64,000 nucleotides of DNA from Ditylenchus dipsaci (lineage: Eukaryota > Nematoda > Chromadorea > Rhabditida > Anguinidae), in assembly GCA_004194705.1 (NCBI GenBank), contig SADC01001298.1, positions 62,001 to 126,000 of the forward strand. Direction: 5' to 3'. Shown here piece by piece: positions 10,000-22,446 of this stretch. The position numbers and the translations under genes were made by a program. The stretch's first letter is position 1, and every line of letters starts with the position of its first letter. The notes under the pieces were generated by a model that made no database searches, was not told the origin of the DNA, and was given only the letters and a program-made list of their open reading frames with translations.

Positions 10000-12900
10000 A
10001 TGGACCACCAGAAGAATAGCCTGCCTTCTAATGCCAACATCAACTTTGCTGCTAATCCCTTCCCGTCACAGTTCCCAGGTGACTTTGATGAATTTTTGGA
10101 TAGATTACAAATTACAAGTAGGATTTGTGTATTTTTGTAGGACTGAACAGTGTGGCAGGAACAAGCAATGTGGTCACCTCACCTCTATTTATGTCTTCTC
10201 TGCAGCAATTGTCGAGTGGAGCAGCCGGCTTCCTGCCTTCAACAATCAATTGGGTTCTTCCTGGAATGCTCAATGCCAACAAACCGCTTCTTGGATTGAT
10301 CAGGTAGCTAAAAATATTGATTTAACTTTAAATCTTGTCATTTGAAGCTAATCGTGAAGTGGATTGTCGGAAAAATTTGCTCTTCACATAATTATTCAAT
10401 GAGTTGTAGCCTACAACTTGTAGAGCTAAAAAATTATTAAAATTATCCAATGGGCTTCAGAATGAGACTTCAAAAAAATTTAAAATCTACAGCCTATCAA
10501 ACAAAATTTACTTGCATTTATTTAAATTTGCATTGGAAAACTCGGCGCTAGTAGCGAATACCCCTCCCCCCCCCCTAAGAATCCGACCTTATAAAATTGC
10601 TGTAACTACTCTTGCAAACAACAAGTTTAGGCTTAGCCTTTAAGCTTAGGGGTAGGCCAGCGTACGGAAGTTGTGACTAATAAAGAGTTTACGCACATTT
10701 TGCACGATCTGGGACATAAATTTGGGTACTTTTTACTTAAGTAAAAAAGGTGAAAATCGTTGGGGGGGGGGGGGGAGGGGGTATTCGCTACTAGCGTTGA
10801 AAACTCTGCCGAAAACTGTGAAACGATTTCGATAAATATTTTTTGTTATGATCAGTGTTGGGACCCGAGGAAACCGTAGTCATACTTTAGCACCACATAT
10901 TTTTATGATTTTCTAATCCTGCAATTAAGTTAAATACACCAATCAATAGCAAATTCGTTTAGAAATCAAATAGAAACAGCACTTTGCGAAAGTAAGTTAG
11001 GCCCTTAGGCTTCGGGCCCTAGGCATCAGGCTCAGGTAAAAGCTGGTAAAAACGAGTAGCGTCGAAAATTCGCTATCGATTGGTGTGTGAACTTTATATG
11101 CGCGATAAGAAAATTTTAAAAATAGTGCTGCTGAAGTCCGACTACGGTTTTCGCGAGCCCCAAAACTGATTTACGATCCATGTTTGCTGATAAAATTTAG
11201 GCCAACAAATGGCTGCTATGTTGCCTATGTACAATGCACTGCAGACTGCTGTTAATGCTAGTGGGTCTCAAATGAATTGAAAGTAGTCTAATCTCAATAA
11301 ACTAAAATCCCCTTTAATTTTGTTTCCTGATGCATCCCCCATTTTATCACAATTTTGAACTTCTTTTGTTATTTCTGATATGTCAGTCTCGTCTGGAAAG
11401 ACTTTGCCAGTCTTTTTTTGCAAGAATTGAAAATGACAAAAAGTGTATACACAATAATGAGCCACTATATCTAATTTGCACTTTTAAAATGCCAAAATTG
11501 ACGAGCACAATTGGATTTTTTAATTTTTTCGAACTAGACTGTTTACACAAACCCAAAATCAGGGTTGAAAAGTGGCAAAATAAACTTGAAGGGGTGTTTT
11601 ATAGGGCAAAACTTTTTTTGTGCACGAAAACCTCTTTTTGTGGCCGGTTTCGTTCTCTTCGGTGATGAGCGACCGGAAAGAACGAAGACTTCTACAAAAA
11701 AAGAGATTTTCGGCCACAAAAAAAGTTTTGCCCGTTTTTATACCGAGACTTGGCTGTAATAGACAAAGAAATAACATTCCTCAATTTCCAGTGATCCCTC
11801 CTACATCCAGCAAAACTTCAAGAATCAAGCTGCTGTTGTAGGTAAATTTCATTTCTCGATTTTAAATAATTTCTTCAATGTCCTAACTTCATAATTAACT
11901 TGCAGCAGCAGCAGCATGCATGCCCAACCCACTGTTGTTTGCGTCGCAGTCCCTCAATGCCGTCACTGAATCTTCCCCCGCTGCCTCTAATATGTCCTAT
12001 ACTGGCCTCTCCAATCAACCCAAGACTTCTAACCAAAACCCTGGACTGGGATGTCCCACCGAGTTGTTCGCAGTCAGCCAGCACCGGCTCACACCCTCCC
12101 TCCCACGAAAACATTGAGTCGTCGCCTCTAAACTACACCACTTCTAAACTAACCATAATGAACGAGGGTGGTAACAAGGGTGGCAATATAGCTGCCACAA
12201 ACTTAGCAATGCTTCAGTTGAAGATTGTCGGCCCTGGAGCTGCACGACTTCGGAGACTACCTGATAGAGAGGGCTAAGGAGGGCTGCCACAATGCTGCGT
12301 TCCCTGCATCCTTCTTTGGTGTCGAGGACACCTTGTTGCCATCCACTTCCAAGAGCTTGTCCATGGAACAGAGAAGCAGTTCTTGTGAGACGTGAGTGCT
12401 TCTCTTTTTTAACGGGTCATCCACCTACAATTTCTGGTGGTTTTCCCGTGATTCTTTAACTATTGTAAAAACACTCGTTTTTGCAAAAAAAAAGTTCTGG
12501 AACTTATGTTTTTGATAGGAAGCAAAAGAGTATAATGTTGATCACGCAGCTAGTTTGGACGGCCTTTGTAAATTTCAGAAAACCCTCCAGTTCTTCTATG
12601 CGTAGCCACGAAAGCATGCACGATGAACAACAGGCCGAAGAACTAGCCAATGCCGACTTCGAACTGGACAGATTGGTATCCTTAGTGGCCAGACAGAATG
12701 ACGCCAACATAATTGCTCCACTGCCTACTGCCTCTTCCTCTCTTTTCAGTTTGGATGCATTCAAGACGCCTGATAAATCTGACAAGCAGCCTTATTTACT
12801 GAATCCACCACAGGTATTTTCGCTTTACTTATTATCAAAACCTAATTGAATGTTTTATCGATTGTTGTAGTTCACACCACCTGACTCACCAACCAATGAA

Positions 12901-15900
12901 GACACTGAGCAAAAGCCCTGTTCAACAATTCTCTCACTGTCAACAAGCCAACCATTCGTATTTCCTCGCCCAACCAGAGTTACGCTTGTTCCACTCCGTC
13001 TACCTCTTCTGCTTCTCTTCAATCCAAACCTGACACTTCAGCCCTGAGCACCAAATCTCCGGCCTACCATTGATGTTTCTGCCAAAAGTATCACCTAATA
13101 AATCACCTCAGAAGAATGCATCCTTGATGAGTGGCAGAATGACGGGAAGCGTTGCTGTTAATGCGGCCAGATCTACAAGAGTACCCATCTACAAGTCCAG
13201 CAAATCTTCAATTTCACTGTAAAAGAGTTGGCTGGACCAAGCACCTCTAGTTTGCAAGGTAAGAATCGTTTTTCAGGAACGCAACTGACTCGCCAACGCA
13301 AAATACCCGCCAACGCCAAAAAACTTGCCAGCGTGAAAACTCGCAAACGTCAAATCTCGCCAATGACGAAAACTCGCCAACGCAGAAATTCGATATAACT
13401 GCCCTTGAGACCAGCCATAGGTGGCCGTTTAATAAAAAAAATTTTGGCGAGTTCTTCGTTGGCGAGATTTGACATTGGCGAGTTTTTTCGTTGGCGAGTT
13501 CGGTCGTTGGAGAGCTGGTTGCGTTCCGCTTTTCATGAGAGGACTTTGCAAGAAAAAGATCTAAATATGGTAGATGATAACTAACATAATTTCGGAGCGA
13601 AATAAATAGGAAAAGCGATTGGATTCACTTTTTGTCACTTCATAGTCTTTTTTGATCAAGTTCTTTATTGTTTGTAAAGTTCAGTGCATTGCCTGAATAA
13701 GTTCAAAACTTTAGACAAGCCAGACGACGCATTCAGCTTCACGGACGATGAAGAGCCAGAGCCGTCCATTGTGCCACCACCATCCAAGCCAGCAAACATC
13801 CCCAAAGTAGGGCTTCAGAGTGTTTATGTGCCAACTACAGTCAACAGCAGCGAAAATGAATCGGTTTTAAACTAATTTAAAATCGATGACTAATCAAAAA
13901 AATATTGTTATAGGATCTGCTCAAACACGTTGTGCCCAAAAAACGTCATTTAGTGCAGAAGAATGTGGTGGAACAAGCAGATTCTGGAGTATCAACAGTT
14001 CACAACCAATTTACCTCTAGTGTTTTGGCTGACGATGGTTAGTTAAACCATTTGAGTCGCAATCTTGCCTATAGGCAGTCATCTCACTGAACAAATTCAC
14101 AATTTTTTTTTCCATTCAGGCGCTACTCCACAAACTTCATCATCCAGCTCTTCCTGGACTCCTCACTGGTTCAATTGATCAGAAGTCGGCGAAGTAGCAG
14201 AGCATCCAGTTTCTTGAAAAGTGAATATGCTGAGGACAATGACTGTGTGTGTTTGGAACTGGACAAGCCCAAGGAACAAGAATTGCCTTTAGCCACTTGT
14301 TTTATAAAAATAGAGGAGCCGGATGAGCAGAAACAGGAAGGTGAAGCAGTAAGGTATGTGAATGCACCAGATATACTATTGTTTCCACAGAAGTATGAAT
14401 GGTTTTAGATCCAATGAATTGGCAAGACCCATACTGCCCAAACTGGTCATCAAACTGCTGACGGCCAAAAAGAGCCAGATCAAAGCATGGAGAATGAATA
14501 TGTAGAGATGGTGTCCAGGAAGGAAAAGAAAAAGCGGAAAAAAGAAGGATAAAGACAAGGACTGGGTGATGGCTGGACAAGGTGGGTTGACCACAGAGGC
14601 TGGCAAAGATCAAGAAATTATACAAAAAATTTGTCTACCAATATGACTGGACATCGATTAAATCTTCGCCCGCCTCTACAGGGTGTCCCACAAAAACTGG
14701 TGCAAAAAAAATTCGTCCAAGGTTTCCCCTCCCCGCCGGATTGGGCTTTTTCGTGTTTTAACGTCTCTTGGACGATGTTGGAAGATAGGAAAGTGAACAC
14801 CGCACATTTATTAAACAACAACAAAACAAAATTGTAGAAATGCGACAAAAAGAATTATAAAAAATTGAACGAAAATTCAAAAACAGTTTTTGTGGACACC
14901 CTGTAGTTGACGGTTGAGAATTTCAGTTCTAGTTTTATATGAGCTTGGTATTTCAGAAAAGTCAAAGAAGGAAAAGCACAAGAAGAAAAAACATAAGAAG
15001 CACAAGAAAGAAAAGAGGAGAAAATCAATGGAGTAGGTCATATTAAAGGATTTGGATTTTTTTTGGTGCAAAAAAATTTCTTTTTGGTGCTAAAAGATTT
15101 TTTGGTGCAAAAAAAAATTGGTGCAAAAAAGCTCTTTTTTGGTGCAAATATGATCTTTTTTCGTGCAAAAAGATTTTATTTTGGTGCAAATCGCCTTGGT
15201 GCAAATTGAATTTTTTTTCGGCGCAATAACTTTCTTTTTGGTGCAAATTGAATTCTTTTTGGTGCAAATGGAATTCTTTTTGGTGCAAATGGATTTTTTT
15301 TGGTGCAAATAGTATTCTTTCTGGATAATATATTTTTTGCCCGTATAATACTCGTTTTCGCCCATCGCATATTTATTTTGCTCGTAGATTTTGAATGCCC
15401 GTAGAATATTTGTTTTTGCCCGTAGATTTCTTTTTTTCTAGTTTTTTCTGCCTGTAGATTTTACTGTAGATTTAAAACCTGTAGATTTTAAAATTCTGCG
15501 GAATTTCAAATTTTATGGTCAGAAAAGGACTTGGTTTGCTCAGAATCCCACCTCAGAGTGGCCAAGTTGGTTTTTTGGGAGTTTATTGAATGGGGAGTAA
15601 AATAATTGCAAAATTAGATTGCGCGCATCAGAATCTTTTTTCGATCGGATCAATGTCTCAGAATCCGAATTCCACCATTAAGACCCACCTTTATTATTGG
15701 TTTAGGGTACCTGAATACTAGTTGGTAATGGTTTTAAGGGTGAGGTATATTTCAGATACCGCATTGCCTAAGTCACAGGTTTGACTACCTGCACACTGGC
15801 TGCACACCTTTTTTCTCTCCTTTTATTTACAAGTTTAGTGTCAAATGATCCTCACACTCTTGACTATCTAACATGATTATCAGAGTATTCTATTACACCT

Positions 15901-18900
15901 ACTGAAGTTTGTATTCAGGCTGAAGTAGGCTAAATTTACGAAAATCGACGGTTTTCAGGGTTTTCTTTGATTAGTTACATTAAAATTTTCTAACTTTTAC
16001 AAGTCACACTTTTTATATACCAAAATATGGCCAAAATCTAGGCTTTCATTTAAGCTATCAAACAGAAGGAAGTTAGTATGAAGTTGAATCTAAAATTCGA
16101 AAAACATCCAACGATTTCCAATTCCATGCACTCCCACCCAGGGCTGTCTCCCGAAATTTTCGATATTGTTCTGGAACTGACGTTTTTCGCAAATTGAGGC
16201 AGTTTTGGACAGCAAAGCAGTGCTGTTAAGGATTGCAATCTATTTTTTGACAGTTTTGACCCTAGAAGTCAGTGAACTTAATATAAAAAAAATAAGATGT
16301 GCGCCTAGCGGGATGAAAACTATCGATTCAGGGCGATGCGTTTATAAAGTGTAACACCTCCCCCATTAAGTACTTTTAAATGGTGGGATTCGGATTTTGG
16401 GAGATTGAGCCAATCGAAAAGGGATTTCTGAAATTTCGCAATAAGCTTACCCCTCCTTCAATAAAATCCCAAAAACCAACTTGGTTACTTTGGGGTGGGA
16501 TTCTGAGCAAACCAAGTCCTTTTCTGACCATAAAATTTGAATTTCTGCGAAATTTTCAAATTTACAGGCAGAAAAAACTTGTGCACTGGGGGGGCCCCTT
16601 TTTCAGTCGACTGTGAACAGGGTTCGAACGCCTCTTAAGTAATTCTTATACGCTAAAAACGATAAAAAAGTACTTTCAAACAATTTCCGCACTAAAAAGT
16701 TCGATTTTTGAAAAAAATTTAGTTACAAAAGGTCAACCGATTGCCTTGGTCCCCAAAGCTAATTATACCATAAAGGGTACTAGATATTATTTATAAAAAG
16801 ACCGAAAAGATGGATTGAACATAGTTTTGTTAGCTGGGGCTTACCGCATAAAAAAACTCTGGTATGCATACATTTTTATGCATCCAGAGTCACTTTCGAG
16901 TGATTTGCGTCTAAGATATGTGGGTGTGCGCATCTCAACCCCAAGCAACTAAGCCCCCTGCGCCCTGTGGGGGCGCAGGGGGTTGGTTGGTCAGAGATGC
17001 GCGCACTCACTTACCTTAGACATAATTCCGAGCAAGACTCTTCAACAAAAATGCATTTAGAGACTATTTTGCCAAGCTCCAGTGACCAAAACATGGTAGG
17101 ATACCCTAATATAAGATATTTCACCTTAATACACAATATTTTACCTTGGGGGACCAAGGCAATCGGTTAACCTTTGGTAGCCAAATTTTTCAAAAATCCA
17201 AACTTTTTAGTGCGGAAATTGTTTGGAAAGTACTTTTTTATCGTTTTTAGCGTATAAGAAATACTTAAGACATGCGTTCGAACCTGTTCACAGTCGACTA
17301 AAAAAGGGCCCCCCCAAGTGCACAAACGAAAAAAACAGACAAAGAGAAATCTACGGGCGAAAACAAATATTTAAACGAATATATAAATCTACGGGCAAAT
17401 AAATATGTGATGGGCGAAAACGAGTATTATACGGGCAAAAATATATTATCCAGAAAGAATACTAGTTGCACCAAAACAAATTCATTTGCACCAAAAAGAA
17501 TTCAATTTGCACCAAAAAAAATTCAATTTGCACCAAGGCGATTTGCACAAAAATAAAATCTTTTTGCACCAAAAAGATCATATTTGCACCAAAAAAGATT
17601 CAATTTGCACCAAAAAGAGCTTTTTGCACCAAATTTTTTTTGCACCAAAAAAATTTTTTTGCACCAAAAAGAAATTTTTTGCACCAAAAAAAAAATATTT
17701 TTGCACCAGAAAAAACCATATCCAATATTAAATCTATAAATATTTTTTTGTGTTTTTGGGCAAGGCTAAGATCTGAAAATTTGAAAAAAGTATATTTCGA
17801 CTAATTTTGAAGGTAAAATGTTTACTCATTGTTTATTTTCATTTTGTAACGAAAATTTTTTGACGTAAAATCTCAAAAATAAAAAGATTTGAGGCCCAAA
17901 AAGTACACATCTTTTCGAGAAGTAGAGATCGCAGATCTGTTTCAAGGGCATGATCAGGCCAGGGTTAGCATCTTGGCTGCTGACTCATGGGTCACATGCG
18001 GCTAGATGGCGATTTTTCAATAATAATGCATTTGTGACCCACTTAATTATCTTACTGGTTTAGTTTTCAAAATTTGCCCAGCCACCGTCTCTTTATAGCT
18101 AAGCTAATGTCGAGCTAAAAACTAATAAAAAGCGCCTTATGCTAATGTTATCCACATGCAACTGAAATTTACGTAAAACAAAATGTTATTTCTAGTTGCG
18201 AAATGGACCCCACTTCAAGCCCGAACCATTTCGGATCTGAAAGTTCATCTAGAAGAGCTTCCTTAATAGATGACAACTTGGACTCCAGCCTTCACTCCAG
18301 AAAACGTCGCCTTGTCAACAAACAATGGAATGGAAGTGAGGAAACACAGGTGGAAACACCTCAACAGTGGATGACAATTTTGTGTCAGCAGGTCAAAGTC
18401 TAAGTGTGACACTAGTTTTGTGACCGAAAGGCTCAAATGTTTCTCCAAGGCGGATGGTCGAAGTCTTCCCAAAGTATATTCTACCCTATATTTTATCTAC
18501 ATTCAATAACACTCCGTTATTTTCAGGGAACTTTTCTGGTGGTTAAAGAGGAGGCTTTCAAGTCTGACTGTCCTCTGTGGAAGGTCGACAACCAGAATCT
18601 GCTTCAGAAATATTTGCCTCTTCTGCTGAATCAACCTACTGCCGCTGATGAACACGTGGAGGTAGGTGTTTGACTAGCTCACAATTCTGGCTGATTGCTA
18701 TACCCTCTTACCACTGCACCCTGAACTTAAATTACAGGATTAGTTATAATTCGTTTATGCTTTATGGGGACTGCGTTTAAGCTTCATTATTTTCAGGGAA
18801 CTTAAATTTTTTATTAATTCGTTTAATGAGGTTTCACAATTGAAACTGAAATATGTAAAATTTGAAGCGCGTTATACCTTACATTTTATGAATTTAAAAA

Positions 18901-21900
18901 AATCGGCTTTAACAAAAGTGAAACGAATGTTTGAGAAAATTAGAGGTGGAAACGGGACGCGGCATTCCGTCCCGCTTTGTCGAATTTCGAAACATCGTCC
19001 CGTGATCCCGCCGAAATTTTTTTGACACCTGTCCTGAAAAAATTATTCAAATTGTGTCACATTTCCATCTCTAGTGAAAATCATATGGTCATTCCCTGCC
19101 TTCTCTCTATCCACTTTAATACTACGAAGGTTTTAAAATTCACCTAGTCACGAAAAAATGCCTACATTTAATCTTGCAGTCATATATCAGAGAAGGTGTG
19201 TTTGAAATGTAATTCTCTGAAAGCACATTCTTTTCTCATTAGTTACCGTATTTTCTCTAACAGACTGGCCTCCCCTCGACTTTCAAGACTTATATCTCAC
19301 CCCAGGGAAAATGTATTCCAAAGCTGTTTAATGCGTTTTCTCAAACCTCTACTTTTGAGATTTCAGTTGAGCACCCGGAAATCTCGAGATCGACCTCAAA
19401 ACTTTCCAGTTTCGGAGGAATTCAAAATAAACGAGCCGGCCCGTTTAATAGAGAAAATACGGTATTTCATAATGGTAATTGAAAAAAATTACCGTATTTC
19501 CTCTAATAGAAGCCCATGGGCTTCTATTTTTCAACCTCACAAAAATCTTGAAATTGTCAATCACAAATGACCTTAACTCCGAAACTTAGTCAAAAATAGG
19601 GGGGGAGGGCTTCTAATGGAGCATGGGCTTATATTAGAGGAAATACGGTAACTTAAAGGCTCGTTCAAAACTCTTAATTGGAGCATTATTTGCATCAACA
19701 ATAATGGTTACAATCAGTGTTGTCCATTTGGCTCGCGCGAGCCAAACGCTAGACCTAAAATCGCATGTCCTAGCGAGCCAAATGGGTTCGAGCCATATGG
19801 CTCGCTTTTTTTTTATATATGCGAGCCAATTGGCTCGCGTACTTGTTTTTTTTAGCGAGCCGAACGCGAGCCAAACAATACGAGCCATTTGTATCGCGAA
19901 CCATTTGGCTCGCAAACAAAAACGAATGGTTCGGCTCGCGCTTTTTATGTGAGCTTTGTCAATTTATTGTTAAAGACAAATAAAAGGACAAATAAAGTGT
20001 TACTAGCTCAATATCTGCAAAAAATCAGTCAAAAAATGAAAAATAAACTAGATTTAGGCTTTATTTCAGCAAACAATATTTTCCGTGAGCCGAACCATAT
20101 GCTTATTATAGATGCGAGCCAAATGGCTCGCGAGCTAAGAAACTCTTGTCACTTTGTTCTTTAAATTGGCGAGCCATATGGCTCGCGAGCCATACGGCTC
20201 GCCAAGTTAGCTATTTGGCGAGCGAGCAGCTCGCGTGCTTTTTTTGAAGGGGCGCGAGCTGCTCGCTCGCAAACGAGCCAAACGCACAACACTGGTTACA
20301 ATGCTGAATTCCTAACCGAACTATTAGAAGAACCACTTCTAATTTTTTTTAATTCCATACATACTCCAATTTTTTTTAGGAAATTCGCCGCTACAAAAAC
20401 AGTTCTACTGTGAGTTGCTAATATGTTCGGACTAAATTTTATACTGGCAATTTTGCTAATTTAGTATGCTGGCTGGTGTGATCAAATAGCTGATGAATAC
20501 CTAATTGTTGAGATCAGATATGTAGGCAATTCGCAAATTACTTTCTCATTTAAAGCTAAATTTATTTGCACTTTAGGTGAAACACAGTCGATCTGAAAAC
20601 ATAATCGAGCCAGTCATTCCTATCGCCGATCTCATTCCAGCTATTAGCTCTGAAATTGCTGGTCAATCAGTTGTTAAAAGTAATTTTTTCCATACAACTT
20701 CCAGTTATTTTCGAAACAAATAATTATTCTAGCCGAGGAAGAATTGAGACGGGAAAGACAACAGCAGTCAATAATGAGGAGAGAATGGGGGACAGTGGCT
20801 TGAAAACACATGTGAATACCTTCCTGCAAGCCCTGCTCAACCATGCTGTCACACTCAATTTCTTGCAGACCGTCAAAAGCACTAATGGTTGGTACAGTTA
20901 GACAACAAGTTTCCCAAGTGGGCTGATTTCTAACCATTTTGCTTATTTCAACAGAAAATGCTGGCTTACCAAAACATTACCACCATGCGCAAACTATCAA
21001 CGATCTATATTTATCGATCACACTGTAACATCATCATAACTATTATAAAGAAATTAACTTTTAAAATTTGATATGTTATAAAGTTATCACTAGGGTTGTC
21101 GAATGTTTGGTGTGGTGAAGTGGTCATGTGTGATCGATTAACCATGGTTTCGATTAATTCATTTCCGAAAAATCCATTAGAGAGGCGGCGAAGCCGCAAA
21201 AAATTTCGAATTCCTAATCGAGCGCTCGACAACCCTAATTATCACTAAAAAATCCTATTGAACCCATCCGAAAAATAAAAGAATAACTAATTTTTTGTAT
21301 TGCAAGCCGTCATTATTCTAAATGTGGTAACCGTGGTGAGTGGCCTATGTAAATTTAAGCGGCGACGAGCAGGCCTCTGTAATAAGAGGTACCGTATTTA
21401 GTAAACACTATTTACTCTATTAACTGCCCGCGGAAAGTTATTTTTTCAACCTTGAAAAAATCGGAAAATTATGAGATCGTCTTTGAGATTTTTAGGTGCT
21501 CAGCCAAAACCTAAAAGTTGGAATTAGGAGAGCTCGTGATAAATCAGAAAACGAAAAAGAAAAGATTTGCAAAATGTTTTCTCTAACTTGAGATATGGGG
21601 TCCATAGGGTGGGGAGTTAAAAGAGTAAATTCTGTATATTTCTGCCTAGTAGTGCATTATCAGCCAGTAAAATATGTCATTTTAGAGCTGAGCTTTATCT
21701 CTTTCTAGATTGTTCGGCACTTGTGCACTTCGTAGGGGCCTTGTTAATATTAACTGTGAATAGTAATTTTCAAGTCGCCTAAGTCCTTTTTATACGCCGA
21801 AAACGGCAAAAAAGTTGTTTTACCAATGTTTACTTTACTAAAAACATGAGTTTTCGAAAAAGAGTTCCTTATCAAAATTTGACTTTTAACAGTTAATGAA

Positions 21901-22446
21901 AAGGATCAACCGCCGCCCCCCCCCAAGTGCCGATACTTCTGCCCTTTTCCTAAATTTGCTTTATGATAGCCAAGCCGAGACTTACAATTGGAGCATGACC
22001 ACTTTGTGATCAGCGTTCCCTTTCTAGTGTTAGGTCATATAATTCAAAAAACTGGAAACTTAATTTTAGACTGGAATTTCCTGTGTGCTTTGGACGAATT
22101 CGATCAAAAAAATGGAAAGGCTCGCCATAAGATCAGTAACAAAGTCAAATGGCTAGATGAATTTCAAGCTGCAATAAATAACTACACCAATTTGTACACA
22201 CATGATGGGGACAACCTTCTGGTGGCTGACACTTGTCAGGTGAAATAAATTACAGTGGCTCAGATCTTTTTTACCGAACTTCTATTTGCAGGCTTGTGCA
22301 AATGCTGATATATCAGCCATTATCCAACTGTTCACCCAGGAAACCTACAATCGTGACACCTTGTTAGTGTATGAGCCAAATTTTGGTGATGTCGAAAATT
22401 CATGTCTTCCTGCTGTGGTAATTTTGACTAATTACATGTTAAATTG
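10000..22446 (+). CDS. Large multi-exon nuclear-type protein; 3' half possibly DUF4211 (QSER1/PRR12-like)
   Basis: Readable exons: 10000-10117 (MDHQKNSLPSNANINFAANP), 10141-10303, about 11201-11280, 11792-11841, 11906-12391, 12579-12813, 12871-13258, 13715-13863, 13914-14037, 14120-14353, 14409-14581, 14957-15032 (KHKKKKHKKHKKEKRRK), 18196-18473, 18527-18661, 19180-19195, 20577-20679, 20733-20887, 20955-21024, 22070-22239 and 22292-22417. The protein is low-complexity Ser/Pro-rich, then has a Lys-rich block, then folded-looking exons: GTFLVVKEEAFKSDCPLWKV then DNQNLLQKYLPLLL; THVNTFLQALLNHAVTLNFL; and CQACANADISAIIQLF. Phase is preserved across the 3-kb intron 15033-18195, supporting a single gene. 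The C-terminal pattern (FLxxLLxxA helix, later CxxC and YNxxTL) recalls DUF4211 of QSER1/PRR12; I recall that family only loosely, so the name stays open. Several exons are frame-shifted (near 12080, 12230, 12940, 13065, 13225, 14170, 18385, 20785). Confidence 0.6.
10540..10803. mobile_element. Palindromic element with C-run/G-run and GCTAGTAGCGAATAC tips
   Basis: The left end CGGCGCTAGTAGCGAATACC followed by a long C run pairs with a long G run followed by GGTATTCGCTACTAGCG. The centre contains GGTAGGCCAGCGTACGGAAG and GGGACATAAATTTGGGTA, which are shared with copies near 31160-31275, 41838-42188 and 54040-54530. It lies in an intron of the 10-22 kb gene. Confidence 0.8.
10853..11168. mobile_element. 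hAT-like palindrome, CAGTGTTGGGACCC tips
   Basis: CAGTGTTGGGACCCGAGGAA at the left and its imperfect complement at the right (GCGAGCCCCAAAACTG) bracket paired arms that include ACCGTAGTC/GACTACGGT. No clean 8-bp duplication is visible, so this is an older or eroded copy. It also lies in an intron. Confidence 0.6.
11590..11762. mobile_element. Small palindrome with GGCAAAACTTTTTTTGTG arms
   Basis: The TTTTATAGGGCAAAACTTTT arm at about 11598 pairs with AAAAGTTTTGCCCGTTTTTA at about 11721, around a short centre. It is intronic. No duplication could be assigned. Confidence 0.65.
13270..13535. mobile_element. Palindromic element, ACTCGCCAACG words
   Basis: The left arm GGAACGCAACTGACTCGCCA and the right arm ending GGAGAGCTGGTTGCGTTCC are complementary. 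Between them each arm reiterates CTCGCCAACG or its complement CGTTGGCGAG four or five times with varied spacers. It lies in an intron that starts 10 bp before it. Confidence 0.8.
14679..14903. mobile_element. Mariner-like MITE, CAGGGTGTCC tips, TA duplication
   Basis: Tips CAGGGTGTCCCACAAAAACT and AGTTTTTGTGGACACCCTG are flanked by TA at 14677-14678 and 14904-14905. The 225-bp length and lack of coding content indicate a non-autonomous Tc1/mariner derivative. It is intronic. Confidence 0.82.
15048..17740. mobile_element. 2.7-kb nested foldback with mirrored GGTGCAAA arrays, in an intron
   Basis: Outer arms: about 15055-15310 carries some 14 units of TTTTTGGTGCAAA with variable spacers, and about 17465-17715 carries the complementary units in mirror order. 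The distinctive unit CAAATCGCCTTGGTGC at 15186 faces GCACCAAGGCGATTTG at 17530. Next inward, ATAATACTCGTTTTCGCCCA pairs with TGGGCGAAAACGAGTATTAT. Further in, TGGTCAGAAAAGGACTTGG (about 15516) pairs with CCAAGTCCTTTTCTGACCA (about 16512), and a second pair of arms at 16606-16760 and 17140-17300 shares the TAGCGTATAAG and CCTTGGTCCCC blocks. The centre (16790-17045) holds a further hairpin, also found inverted at 28970-29205. This is a stack of insertions and not a single element. Confidence 0.85.
19244..19464. mobile_element. TACCGTATTT element, copy a
   Basis: Begins TACCGTATTTTCTCTAACAG and ends AATAGAGAAAATACGGTA. Just inside the tips, ACTGGCC faces GAGCCGGCCCG. The interior holds a stretch shared with other copies (TTGAGCACCCGGAAATCTCG, GATCGACCTCAAAA). 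TA lies at both ends, as expected for a TA-inserting element. Confidence 0.8.
19490..19650. mobile_element. TACCGTATTT element, copy b (AAGCCC word)
   Basis: Begins TACCGTATTTCCTCTAATAG and ends TTAGAGGAAATACGGTA. The inner word is GAAGCCCATGGGCTTC on the left and GGGCTTATATTAGAGG on the right, so the word is mirrored within the copy. It lies 25 bp from copy a. Confidence 0.85.
19715..20294. mobile_element. hAT-type palindrome with GCGAGCC words, 8-bp duplication
   Basis: Tips CAGTGTTGTCCATTTGGCTC and GAGCCAAACGCACAACACTG are flanked by the exact duplication GTTACAAT (19707-19714 and 20295-20302). The interior is built of many GCGAGCCAAATGG-type words on one arm and their complement on the other, with some unpaired DNA near 19950-20090. 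It is intronic in the 10-22 kb gene. Confidence 0.92.
21084..21235. mobile_element. Short hAT-like MITE, TAGGGTTGTCGA tips
   Basis: TAGGGTTGTCGAATGTTTGG at the left and GAGCGCTCGACAACCCTA at the right; flanks GTTATCAC and ATTATCAC match at 7 of 8 bases, consistent with an old 8-bp duplication. The inner arms carry the GATTAA/TTAATC words CGATTAACC and GATTAATTC. Confidence 0.65.
21395..21645. mobile_element. Degenerate TACCGTATTT element
   Basis: Starts GGTACCGTATTTAGTAAACA and ends near AAAAGAGTAAATTCTGTAT. The interior contains GGAGAGCTCGTGATAAATCA and the GTGCTCAGCC block, which correspond to the AGCTCGTGAGAGTTAAG and GTTGAGCACCC blocks of other copies. Ends are eroded. Confidence 0.5.

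Noticed and set aside
15043..17804. Several overlapping open frames encoding Lys/His/Gln-rich repeats (CTKKNSICTKKN type) in both arms.
   Set aside because: They are translations of the GGTGCAAA word array in several frames at once; there is no codon preference, and the same repeats occur mirrored on the other strand.
19634..19952. Ala/Ser/Arg-rich frames on both strands.
   Set aside because: They arise from the GCGAGCC words of the 19715-20294 palindrome.
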